Shown: piece by piece, positions 54,996-64,000 of the stretch
Position numbering within the stretch: position 1 is the stretch's first letter
Layout of the letters: every line of letters starts with the position of its first letter
NCBI GenBank assembly: GCA_963662175.1
Contig: OY759226.1
Location: 24,846,446 to 24,910,445, forward strand
Length of the DNA: 64,000 nt
Direction: 5' to 3'
Source: Aradus depressus
Lineage: Eukaryota > Arthropoda > Insecta > Hemiptera > Aradidae
The notes under the pieces: model-generated
Told to the model about the DNA's origin: nothing
Seen by the model: only the letters and a program-made list of their open reading frames with translations
Databases searched by the model: none
Translations under genes and position numbers: made by a program

Positions 54996-55384
54996 AAATG
55001 AGATTAACAACTATAATAATAACAAAGGGAGAGATGAACTATGTATTACATGTTTTTGAATATGATACTAGATTATTTTTGATAAAAATGAAAAACAATT
55101 CGGTTTCCGATTTTTTCTCTAACATAAACATTTAGTTTGTTAGGTTCCTTGATTTTGTTTGTATAATGTATGTTTTTAATAATTATTATATTCAATTTCA
55201 TTATTGTCTAATAAATAATACATCTTTTAGCCAAGAGTTCGGTTTTATATTGATATTTACAATATTGAATATTACTTTTTGTAAGGAGACTAATATTGTT
55301 CGTATATAATACATTATTACTAATATTGTTCGTATATAATACATTATTACATCATCAGTTCGCTCAATCATTTGTTGCCTTCTC

Positions 55385-55440
55385 AAAAAATAGCTACTAC
55401 AAACTTTTCGGGAAACAATCCCATCATCAGTTAATTACAC
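55385..55440 (-). ncRNA. Degenerate hammerhead-like motif
   Basis: Minus sense: CTGATGA, U, stem II GGGA-TTGTT-TCCC, GAAA. Stems I and III do not form convincingly. Confidence 0.4.
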
Positions 55441-55789
55441 GATGAATGTATCGACATGAGATTCTAGTTAGTTACTGACTGAAATTCTATATCAACAATA
55501 CACATAAATAACTAAACCTAATTTTCTTGGCCGAGGTCCTCCACCAATATCCTATCATTTCTATGTAATTACTTTTATTTATATTTTTATTACAATTATT
55601 ATTTTTAGTTATGTACTAAATGTAGTTATTTCTTAAAATAAAAAATATTATTATTATTTATCTGATGTCTGTTTGTATTTTAAGGTTAATATAGGTTGAT
55701 GTATATAATTTATAAGAGATTTTTATGTATAAGATTGTATGAGGTAATATCTAATTACCATATTATGATTTAACGGATATAACTATGAT

Positions 55790-56090
55790 TATTAGTATAA
55801 TACATGTGTTTTGTAACTATTCCTTCTGTCAATCAGAGTTTTGGCTAGTTGACTCAATAAATATATACTATAAAAAGAAGATTCTGATTGACAGAAGGAA
55901 TAGTTAACATAAAGAACACATATCTGATAGACAGAAGGAATAGTTAACATAAAGAACACATTCTCATAGACAGAAGGAATAGTTAACATAAAGAACACAT
56001 TCTCATAGACAGAAGGAATATAAATATATTATAAAGAACACATGTATTATAGATACTGATGATGGGACTGTTTCCAGAGACATCTGTAAT
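55790..56090. repeat. ~50-bp minisatellite with an inverted copy
   Basis: GACAGAAGGAATAGTTAACA + TAAAGAACACAT occurs about four times in tandem (55888-56045), and the complement ACTATTCCTTCTGTCAATCAG at 55818-55840 makes a hairpin with the first. ACTGATGATGGGACTGTTTC follows (a degenerate hammerhead-like end). One unit of the same family sits beside the motif at 60637. Confidence 0.75.
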
Positions 56091-56417
56091 TGCTCTGTTT
56101 TTTTAGAAGGTAAAAAAACAAATGGGAGCAGTGATACTGTAATATATTATATAATATTGAATGTAAAAAATAAATAAAATTATAGAAAAATAAAAGAAAA
56201 TAATAAAATACAAGAAAATGAAACAGTTATCTTAACAAACAAATACATCTAGTTTTTCCAGTAAAATTTAATTTATTTTAATGTTTTCTAATTTTTAATA
56301 TCATTACTACATACAACAATTGATGCAAATAATTGAAGAGGGACTTGTGAGGTTGTGGACCCGCGTCTGTACTTCTTTCAGGACATTGTATTATGTTTGT
56401 ATGTCTGTCTGTAGATA

Positions 56418-59400
56418 ATGGCGGTAGAGGTGCTGAGAAGAGCTCGTGGTGGAGGGAATGGTCGAAATGGCGGCCCCACAGGAGCTAGCACCACAGAAAC
56501 TGTCATCACCTGCAGTGGAGACCTCGAGGATCCAACCTTTCCGAGGAGGTTCAGGTCCATCCTCAAGGAGCTCAGGAATGTCATCTGTAGAGGTATCTTA
56601 TCATATATAGAACATTTTACAGAAGAAGAAAAAAAAAGACTAAATATAATTATCCTTTTTTTTTTTTTTGCATGTAGTTATTACATAAATGCATATTTTT
56701 ATTCGTCTTGATATTTTGAACATCTTGAGGTAGTTTTGGAACATCAATTTTGGTGTAATCAATGGAAAAAAAAGAAATGTTTATTTTGTTTTATATAGTT
56801 ATTATGACTCATGCCCGGGCTTTAACTACGAGGTCATATCACCTACTACCAGAGCGCTCTTTCGTCTCTCTGGTGGACGAGCCCGACTCTACTTTGGGAG
56901 TTCTAAATTTTGCCTACCCTACATTTTTATTCACCTAGGGCAGGGGTCTTTAACGAGTACCTGACATCGTACAGACTCGGGAGCATCGCTTAACGTCCCA
57001 TCCAAAGGACGACGTGCTTAAGTTTATTTTACCTCCCAGATAAAATAAACTAAGGGCCTCGGCCGGGTTCCAAACCCACGACCTTGAGCTCAGAAGGCAA
57101 GCACGCATACCACTGAGCTACCGGCGCCCTCTCATAAAAATGTATACATTAACAGATGTCAACTGTTACAAGTCTGACACACATATGATTAGAATTAACA
57201 ATACTATTTAAAAAATAAAAAGAAATTAATAAATAAATACTTGAAAATATGAATATCCGGTTTTTTATCAATTTTCTTTTTCTTCTGATAGTTGACTTTA
57301 TTATCGATTTGTGCAGGATCTGAGGACCGACTGAGGGTGAGGAAGGTAGAACCATGGAACTCGGTTCGAGTCACCTTCTCTATAGCCGTGGAGGCTGCAG
57401 AGCGACTTCGTGCTCTCGCTGAGACTGGCGATGAGTTACTCGCCAGACTTGGCATCCTCTCTGTGCAGCTCGCCAGTGGACAGGTACACTCACACTCTCT
57501 TCATTGTCTTCTAGTTCACTATCCTACTAGTCCCATTATATTGTCTCAGTTTTCCTGGGACGATAATACTAATTGTGATAGAATTTCCATAAATTTTTTT
57601 ACATAAAAACCAAAACAATTTTGCTGAAATATCACATTTCCTTCACTGCAATCTCAAATTTATATCTATCGCCACGACTTAACAGATACTCTGTTTATTG
57701 AATCAAATGTTTCTATTGGCTTTGGCGAACTTCACACTTAATTTTTTAAATAACACTGCATTTTCTGCCCGACACGCATTCTTAATGATAATTGACATTT
57801 TTTGCAGAGATATTGTGAAACACTTAATAAAAACTAAAAAATAAAGTATGTTTTAAAAAAAATATTGTCATGTTTATGACCAGCTGTCAAAACAGTAGCA
57901 ATATTTTAAATTCCAAGTGTGATATTTTTATTTACACATATTTCTTAATTATTTTTTTGTTTTTATTATTTTAGGTGATCTCTCTTCGTCTGTCGGCCCC
58001 ACCAACGCCCCCCAACGTGGTTGCCCCGCCCCCGGCTGCCATCCCTCCTCTGGTCAACAGTGTCACCCCCTCCACCCCCAGGTTCCCATTCAACTCTATG
58101 GCACAGGCCTCTGCCATCGTCACCAGAGAAGCTAAGGTAAGAGGATACGAGATCAAGTGTATAGTCGTGTAGGCATCAAATTTCAATCCTCTTCTGATAT
58201 TTGACAAGAGCGTGTAGCCGATGCGGTCGGTCATTCTATAATCTCAGAAATACTGGTTAGTTACGTCTGTCAACAGTGGAAGTGTCACTTCACACTATCG
58301 ATGTTTACATTTTTGTGTCATATTTCATTTGAAAATGCATAATTGTTCAATAAAAGCACATATATAGGTATACTTTTGTGATGTAGAGAAATTTCGGATT
58401 TTTTAAAAAGAAATTCTGGATGGAAAGGAATTTTGAAGTCATTGCCAGGCATCGTTTGTGTTTTAAGTGTTTTTTTTTTTTTTACAGATTTCATTAACTT
58501 CTTAGATCTCTTTCTTGTTTTTCATTTTTCATTAATTTACAAGAGTAAATGATAAATTTGAGAGTAAATAGTTAGTATCAGATGAATGAGTAAAAAATCA
58601 AAGTAAGAATATCAAAATAAAAGTGCCACTGGAAAAGGTTTTTTATAGTTAAATACTCATGCCCGGGCTTTAACTATGAACACTCGTCACTCTGGTGGAC
58701 ATGAGCCCGACTCTACTATGGGAGTCCTAAATGTTGCTTACCTAGGTTTATTCACCAAGGATAGGGGTCTTTAACGAGTACCTGGCATCGTACAGGCTTA
58801 ACGTCCCATCTGAAAAAGGTTTTTTTCACCCCCCAGATAAAACAAAACCTACGGACTTCCGCCGGCTTTGCAAACCTACGATCTAGATATTCGTATTAAA
58901 CAATTTATCATTTATAATTTATTATAACTATTAATTTCTAAAATTAAAATTTTTTTTATAATTTCAAAAATTTACAAATTGGGGCATAACCTGAATAAAC
59001 AATAACAAAATAAACATATTTGATTGGCCGAAAGGCCATGATAGTGTGTTTATTATAACCATATGTTTCAATTTTCTTCTCAGCTGTACATGCTCCTTAG
59101 ATAATTCAGCTTTTCCTCTCGAGTTTTCTTTCGAGTGAAGAGTTTGATTGAATTGACTATTGACTATAATAATAATAGTAATAATAATAATAATGTTTAT
59201 TTCGGTTAAACCAATACATGGTAATAGGATAGGTCAAAAGAATTTATACATAAGATAGCTTATATATTAGATTTATAACTACTTGAGTCTAACACACCTA
59301 TGATGAGTAGTAATAAAACTATTAAAGAAAGTAAAATGAAATTAATAAAAACTGAACAAATAAATACTTTAATATATGAGTATATAAAAGAAATGAATAC

Positions 59401-62400
59401 AAGATACATTTTTTTTTTTTTTTTTTTTTCTTTTGGCTTTATGTACGGTGCATATTAGCCATGTCAATGTGTTATATATAATTATTTAAGACACCCATGG
59501 CCCCGGGAGGGAGTTCTATCTACGAAATAAAACTCACTCCCGGACGGGATTCGAACCCGCAAACCATGGTGAGACCATGCGACCAAAGCCCTACGCTCTA
59601 GCCCGCACGGCCACCATGGCCCCCAAGATACATTTATAATACGTAGACACATTTTTCAATTTAATAAAAATTGAGATAACTAATTTAAAAAAAAAAAAAC
59701 TTTTCGGAAGTGTTTTTATCTCAACGAAGTTTCGGGACGTTCTTACGTCCCATCATCAGGTCCCAATGTGCGAGATATAGAAAATAAAGAAAACAATGTA
59801 ACTATAACAATATATATGAAAAATAATATATATATATTATTCAATTATAAATGAATAAATAAAACAACGTACATTGGACTGACCTTTAAGGTGTGGAGGA
59901 ACTCTGCCCAAAAAATAAAAAGGAAAGCTTTGTATCAAATAATGTTTTTGGAAGTCATTCTACTTTTAGGAGTAATGTAATTCGTTATTTATCTCCGTGT
60001 TAAAAGTTACAATTACATACTCCAATGGGGGGAAATGTAGTTTCCCCTTATCAGTGTCCCCCCCCCCCCCCCCCCCCCCCCTCCTGTTCTCTGTGGTACT
60101 AATCTCCATTGATGTGTTACTCTCCCAACTCTCTAACTTCAAATGAACAAACGATTAACTGAAAAGAACATTGATTACTACTATATATTCCTGTTGTATA
60201 TTTTTAAATTTAATTTACTTTGTATTTTGATTATAATTATATGTATTATTTGTCAGGCCTGTACAAGTGGGAGCCATTACCCACCCCCTCCCTATCCGGA
60301 ACATAAACCTCCTGAGGTCACCCAAGCCTCGCCGCTTCTGGTCAACCTCTTACAGACTGATCAGGTGAGCTTATTTATTTTAATGTTTACTTCCCCCCAG
60401 CTCTACGAAGTATAGGAAAAGTAATTATATAATCTGTCAGAAATTCGGTGTTGAGTTTTCACCAGAATTTCATAGGTTTTCGCCCCCTTTTGATTCCAAA
60501 AATGATCATATTTATTGTCTATATTCTATACAGTTTTTGACTTGGTGTTTCAATATAGAGATTGACTCTATAAGTTTGTTTTATAAGTGGAAGATTGACA
60601 GAAGGAATGTTAACATAAAGAACAGATTAATTATAAATACTGACGATGGAAGTTTTTCCTGAAACGTCTATATTTGCTATTTATGTAAATTCACCTATAC
60701 ATTTATATAAATTTCTTTATTTTCCGATTTTACATTCTTAATTTCATTTAATTGTTTTCTTAATCTACGTTAAAATACCCCTGCAAGATTCATTATGATT
60801 TTTTGTTGATCCTAGTACTTCGATGCGTAGAGACCTGATTATACGATGTGAATATGTGTTATTTCAATTTAATGTACTTCACGCCCCATTGGTCTCCAGT
60901 AAAATTAGTTAGTTATTATGACTTTTAACCAAGAGGTTATATCGCCTTCTACCAGAGCATTCTTTGTCACTCTGGTGGACGTGAGCCCGTCTTTACTGTG
61001 GGAGAACTTTGCTGATATTTAACATCGCACAGGCTCGGGACCATCGCTTAACATCTGAAGGATGGCATGCTCAAGGTTTTTTCAACCTTTATGATGAAAA
61101 AAAACCTAAGGGCCTCGGCCGAGTTTCGAACCCGTGATCTTGAGCTCAGCAGGCTAGCACGCTAACTCTGAGATGTGAATATGTACATCATTACCTCAAC
61201 TATCTGGTTTTGCCTGGAGCTTCATACTACACTTCCACATTAAGCAATTATATTTTAGAATAATTATTTCCGACACTTGATGCCTTTATTAAAACCTTGT
61301 TTTCTGTGTTGTAGGGCCCTAGTCCGGGACCCCGGCTGACGGGAGGAGTGCGGCCACCAGCCTATCCTCGGGGGGGCCTCCCCCCACCCCCCTATGGGAT
61401 CCGTCAACCCTCCACCAGTGGGGGGGGGAGTGCCACCCCCGGCAGCAGCACTAGCCACCTTGCTCCACCCCCACCTCCCCCAGCGGCAGTGACCGCCTCC
61501 CAGTCGACCAGCCTTCTACCAGACCACCTAGGGACGACTCACCTTCACCTGCCTGGCTCCAGTGGGGCGGTGCCTCAGCCTCCTGTCCCCCAGTCTCAAG
61601 TGCCCCTTCACCATTTACCCCAACAGCATCTGCTGACTGGGATCCAGCCTGTGCCCTCAACCTCTTCGTCCTCACTCTCCACATTACCTCATACCTCAGC
61701 TGCCTCCTCTTCGTCGGCTAGTCAACAGGTAAATAAACCATTTATTATATTTTCCCTTATATTATAGTTGGTCTTTGAGGGTGTACGAACCACTTTCAGA
61801 ACCTCATCATTATCATCATCATGAGCCCGTCAAGAGCCTTGGCCTCCGCTAGAAAATGTCCCCATGCAGCTCTGTCCTGGGCTAGTCTCCACCAGGCCAC
61901 CGCAACAACCGTCTTGCGTCTCTGTTCACGGTCTCCAGCCATCTTTTTCTGGGTCTCTTCCCACTCTTCTCCTACCCTCCGGTGTCCCTACCCTCTGGTG
62001 TCACATTAACGAGTTTCCTGGGTATAAGGTCCTCGTCCATCCGTCTTACATGTCCAGCCTAACGGAGTCAGGCAACTCTAATCCAGTGCGACACTTTTGG
62101 CTCGTGTGTAGACTGCGTACAACTCTTGGTTGTATCGGATGCGCCAGACGCCCTCATCCTGGGTGTAACCGAAGATCCTGCGGAGTATTCTCCTCTCGAA
62201 GTTGTCAAGACGCCTATCTTCCGGTTTCAGAACCTCGAACTAAAAATGGTCGAGTTTGTTTCATTATAATATGACTATAATTCGTCAATGTATTTGTAAT
62301 GAGCTATTAAATGCCGCGAATTTACTCTCTCACTCATCTAACTGTGTTTGGACGAGGCGGAGCGGCAAACGGAGAGTGTCATCGCAAGATCTTTGTATAA

Positions 62401-63137
62401 TTACACTCTCGAGTTCATTTTGTCAGCAACAGATTAAATGAAATTTTTTTATACATCAAACATTCACCAGTAGTCGAGATATCCCGTTCAGAATAGTAGC
62501 GCCTTTCTTCTAAACGAACAGCTTCTGTTGATTTGTTAATGCTGAGTTTTGCGTTTCCCGTCTTTGTATCTAGCCAACTTGTCTATTGTGGAATGAATGT
62601 CTTAATCTACTATAGTTGAACTTGAACAACAAAAAATAGTAAAGTTACTAAGTACTGGTTCTCTGTTCTGAAACTTATTAACGTTTTCCAGCAAATCTCA
62701 AGCCTTTCAAAAATAATTTTGACTCATGTAAACATACATTACATATATATACATAATGTAAACATACATTACAATATACATTTGTTGCTCTGTTTCAGAT
62801 GGAGGTGTGTGAGAAGGTTGCAAGTCCACCAGGCCCATCAGGAGAAGGGAGCAGCTCCAATGGGGGCAAGTCTGTACAGTACCTCATCAACCCTCTGACG
62901 GGGGTTCTGGAGCCGATGTCATCCTCCTCAGAGTCGGAGGGAGAGTCGGAAGTAGAAGTACCACCCCCAGCAGCAGCTGTGCCGCCCCCAGCTGTAGCAG
63001 TGGTCCCACCCCCATCTGTGGTGGTCCCACCCCCAATTGTAGCTGTCAGAAGGCCGTCATTCACCATGGCAGCGGTCGAGTGTGCAGCGGCAGAGCCTCC
63101 AACCCGGCCTCCTAGTGTCCCGCCTCCACCACCTCAG
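56418..63137 (+). CDS. NCOA6: Nuclear receptor coactivator 6, N-terminal part (incomplete)
   Basis: Transcriptional coactivator and, in animals, a part of an MLL3/4-type histone methyltransferase complex. Coding exons: 56418-56592, 57317-57483, 57975-58136, 60257-60364, 61315-61728, 62799-63137; all have GT/AG borders and the frame holds through every join (455 residues so far). Residues ~25-120 form the conserved N-terminal domain: [12 protein letters not shown], then [26 protein letters not shown] and LGILSVQL, nearly as in vertebrate NCOA6. Exon 4 has [12 protein letters not shown], the LxxLL receptor-binding box. Later exons are Pro/Ser-rich and disordered, with an acidic [13 protein letters not shown] patch. 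The 5' acceptor is CTGTCTGTAG|ATAATGG. The gene runs off the window; its C-terminus is not visible. Confidence 0.9.
56797..57260 (-). repeat. SINE-A plus 120 bp of repeat X flank
   Basis: A full SINE-A (56797-57137, ATAGTTATTATGACTCATGC to TACCGGCGCCCTCTCAT) is followed by the same ~120 bp that adjoins the array at 54741. The B box carries the GGTTCCAAACCC (plus sense) change seen in the array, but the A box is normal. Located in NCOA6 intron 1. Confidence 0.85.
58646..58888 (-). repeat. SINE-A, diverged and partly deleted
   Basis: ACTCATGCCCGGGCTTTAAC, GACATGAGCCCGACTCTAC, TCTTTAACGAGTACCTGG and a damaged head. In NCOA6 intron 3. Confidence 0.75.
59160..59400 (+). repeat. Repeat X without SINE
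   Basis: AATAATAATAATGTTTATTTC, ATAGGATAGGTCAAAAG and AACACACCTATGATGAG match, loosely, the two halves of repeat X around the SINE array. This is the empty-site version. Confidence 0.55.
59413..59633 (-). mobile_element. SINE-B, full length with target duplication
   Basis: Minus copy with a poly-A tail (T17 in plus sense), body, B box (GGATTCGAACCC plus sense) and A-box region (TAGCCCGCACGGCCACC plus sense). CAAGATACATTT flanks it on both sides (59400-59411 and 59634-59645). Confidence 0.9.
59713..59765 (-). ncRNA. Hammerhead-like motif with long stem II
   Basis: Minus sense: CTGATGA, U, stem II GGGACGT-aaga-ACGTCCC, GAAA. Stem II is perfect over 7 bp, but stem I is poor, so it is likely inactive. 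A diverged sister copy lies at 54930-54970. Confidence 0.45.
60058..60082 (+). repeat. C24-25 homopolymer
   Basis: Continuous C run in NCOA6 intron 3. Confidence 0.95.
60390..60510 (-). repeat. Family M end fragment
   Basis: TTACTTCCCCCCAGCTCTAC, AAGTATAGGAAAAGTAATTA, GTTGAGTTTTCACCAGAATT. Confidence 0.55.
60637..60672 (+). ncRNA. Hammerhead-like motif
   Basis: ATA, CTGACGA (60640-60646), U, stem II GGAA-gttt-TTCC, U, GAAA, ACGT with C60668 in the cleavage position, then TAT pairing with ATA. Core letters are intact but stem I is only 3 bp. Located in NCOA6 intron 4, next to a GACAGAAGGAATGTTAACA unit. Confidence 0.5.
60909..61175 (-). repeat. SINE-A, diverged
   Basis: AGTTATTATGACTTTTAACC to the head (CGAGTTTCGAACCCGTGATC). 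The middle has the AAGGTTTTTTCAACCT variant also seen at 8520. Confidence 0.75.
61800..62235 (-). pseudogene. LINE ORF2 C-terminal fragment
   Basis: The minus strand translates, with stops and frame changes, to blocks like [50 protein letters not shown] and a [13 protein letters not shown] end. This order is common at the end of ORF2 in several LINE groups, RTE- and CR1-like among them. Antisense within NCOA6 intron 5. Dead. Confidence 0.7.
62240..62798. other. NCOA6 intron 5 remainder
   Basis: No repeat or gene recognised. Confidence 0.4.
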
Positions 63138-63592
63138 GTACGGAGACTATACTGAAATAAAGTTCATATTGGATCTCTACCCGGGAGGTATAACCGTGTG
63201 GGGTGGGGGAATGGAAGGGGGATCTAAATTGAAATAAGAGTTTTACACTCTTAAGCCAGATGAAAAAATTGGTTGTTTACATACTTGACATAATCTCTCT
63301 TAGTTAGAAATTATCGCATAGGCAACATTATAAAATCACACAGGCAACACGCTTGTTCACGCTACAACCCCCATAAATACACAAGATAAGTACCAGTAGT
63401 CACTTGATGAAGAGGCGGCCCCTTACAAAAAAGCTTAAAAAGCCCGAGTGTTGGCTTAAAGAGAAGATTTCTACTAAGGCTGAGATTTTCGATCCGATCT
63501 CCAGTTATAATATGAAATGAGGTCAAATTTTTCCTTCTATTACTGAAAACATTGTTTCCAACAAAAAAATGTTAATTAATATTTGTATGTAA

Positions 63593-63665
63593 AGGCGAAA
63601 GAGCGCTCTGTTAGTAGGCGATATGACCTCATAGTGAAAGCCCGGGCATGAATCATAATAACTAT
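63593..63665 (+). repeat. SINE-A 3' end
   Basis: GGCGAAAGAGCGCTCTGTTAG to ATCATAATAACTA. Confidence 0.8.
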
Positions 63666-63732
63666 TAAGATAAATTAAGACTTTGTTTTATTTATAATTT
63701 TATTTATGAACCTTTTGAGAGGAAAAAAAGTT

Positions 63733-63935
63733 GAGCACGCCGTCTTTCGGTTGGGATGATAAAAGATGGTCTCCAGCCTGTAGGATTTCAGGTACTCGTT
63801 AAAAACTCCCTACTCTAGGTGGATCAAAATTAAGGATTTCAATAGTAGAGTCGGACTCTTGTCCACCAGAGTGAGAAAAGAGCGCTCTGGTAGTAGGCGA
63901 TATGACCTTGTACTTGAAGTCCGGGCTTGAGTCTA
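63733..63935 (+). repeat. SINE-A, 5'-truncated
   Basis: GAGCACGCCGTCTTTCGG to TCCGGGCTTGAGTC. In the intron after the last visible NCOA6 exon. Confidence 0.8.
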
Positions 63936-64000
63936 ATATTGATAAATTAGTAAAATAAAATAAAAAATGCAAGAAACTGGACGAGGAGAGCACCAGTAGA

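Noticed and set aside
59520..59633. tRNA-Leu or tRNA-Ser gene on the minus strand
   Set aside because: It is the head of SINE-B, with body, poly-A and target duplication; not a free-standing tRNA.

Overview
This is eukaryotic, AT-rich, intron-containing DNA. It is very probably from an insect: it carries R1-like, Jockey-like and other non-LTR retrotransposons, tRNA-derived SINEs whose tails resemble the arthropod TTAGG telomere unit, and animal mitochondrial and coactivator genes. I favour a hemipteran but cannot prove it from this window. Coding sequence is a few percent of the window; most of the rest is repeats in introns and intergenic DNA.

Three host genes can be supported, all from spliced reading frames. 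(1) NDUFB6 (complex I B17 subunit) on the minus strand, exons 40613-40188 and 38874-38812. (2) COX6C (cytochrome c oxidase subunit VIc) on the plus strand, exons 43248-43408 and 49163-49235. The first two are divergent, with start codons about 2.6 kb apart. (3) The 5' part of a nuclear receptor coactivator 6 (NCOA6/ASC-2) orthologue on the plus strand, six coding exons from 56418 to 63137, continuing past the window. Two candidate 5' non-coding exons for NCOA6 lie at about 49400-49622 and 52853-52901.

Layout. 1-38 kb holds no recognisable host gene. It contains a modular dispersed repeat built of ~125-145 bp units, over twenty copies or fragments of one tRNA-derived SINE (called SINE-A here), R1-like and Jockey-like LINE remnants, a Helitron, pogo-like and hAT-like MITEs, foldback elements and simple or minisatellite tracts. 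38.8-49.3 kb holds NDUFB6 and COX6C; the COX6C intron carries a foldback element with a young LINE nested inside it. 49.4-64 kb holds the NCOA6 5' region, with a five-unit tandem SINE array at 53.0-54.7 kb and repeat-filled introns.

The most unusual signal is a set of inverted-repeat elements whose arms contain hammerhead-ribozyme-like folds (best at 18167-18204 and 18736-18773; also 39833-39869, 39938-39974 and 60637-60672). Other notable items are the tandem SINE array, a SINE copied together with its flank, a LINE insertion dated by a perfect 13-bp duplication, two LINE tails at one target, and two internally deleted derivatives of one Jockey-like LINE.
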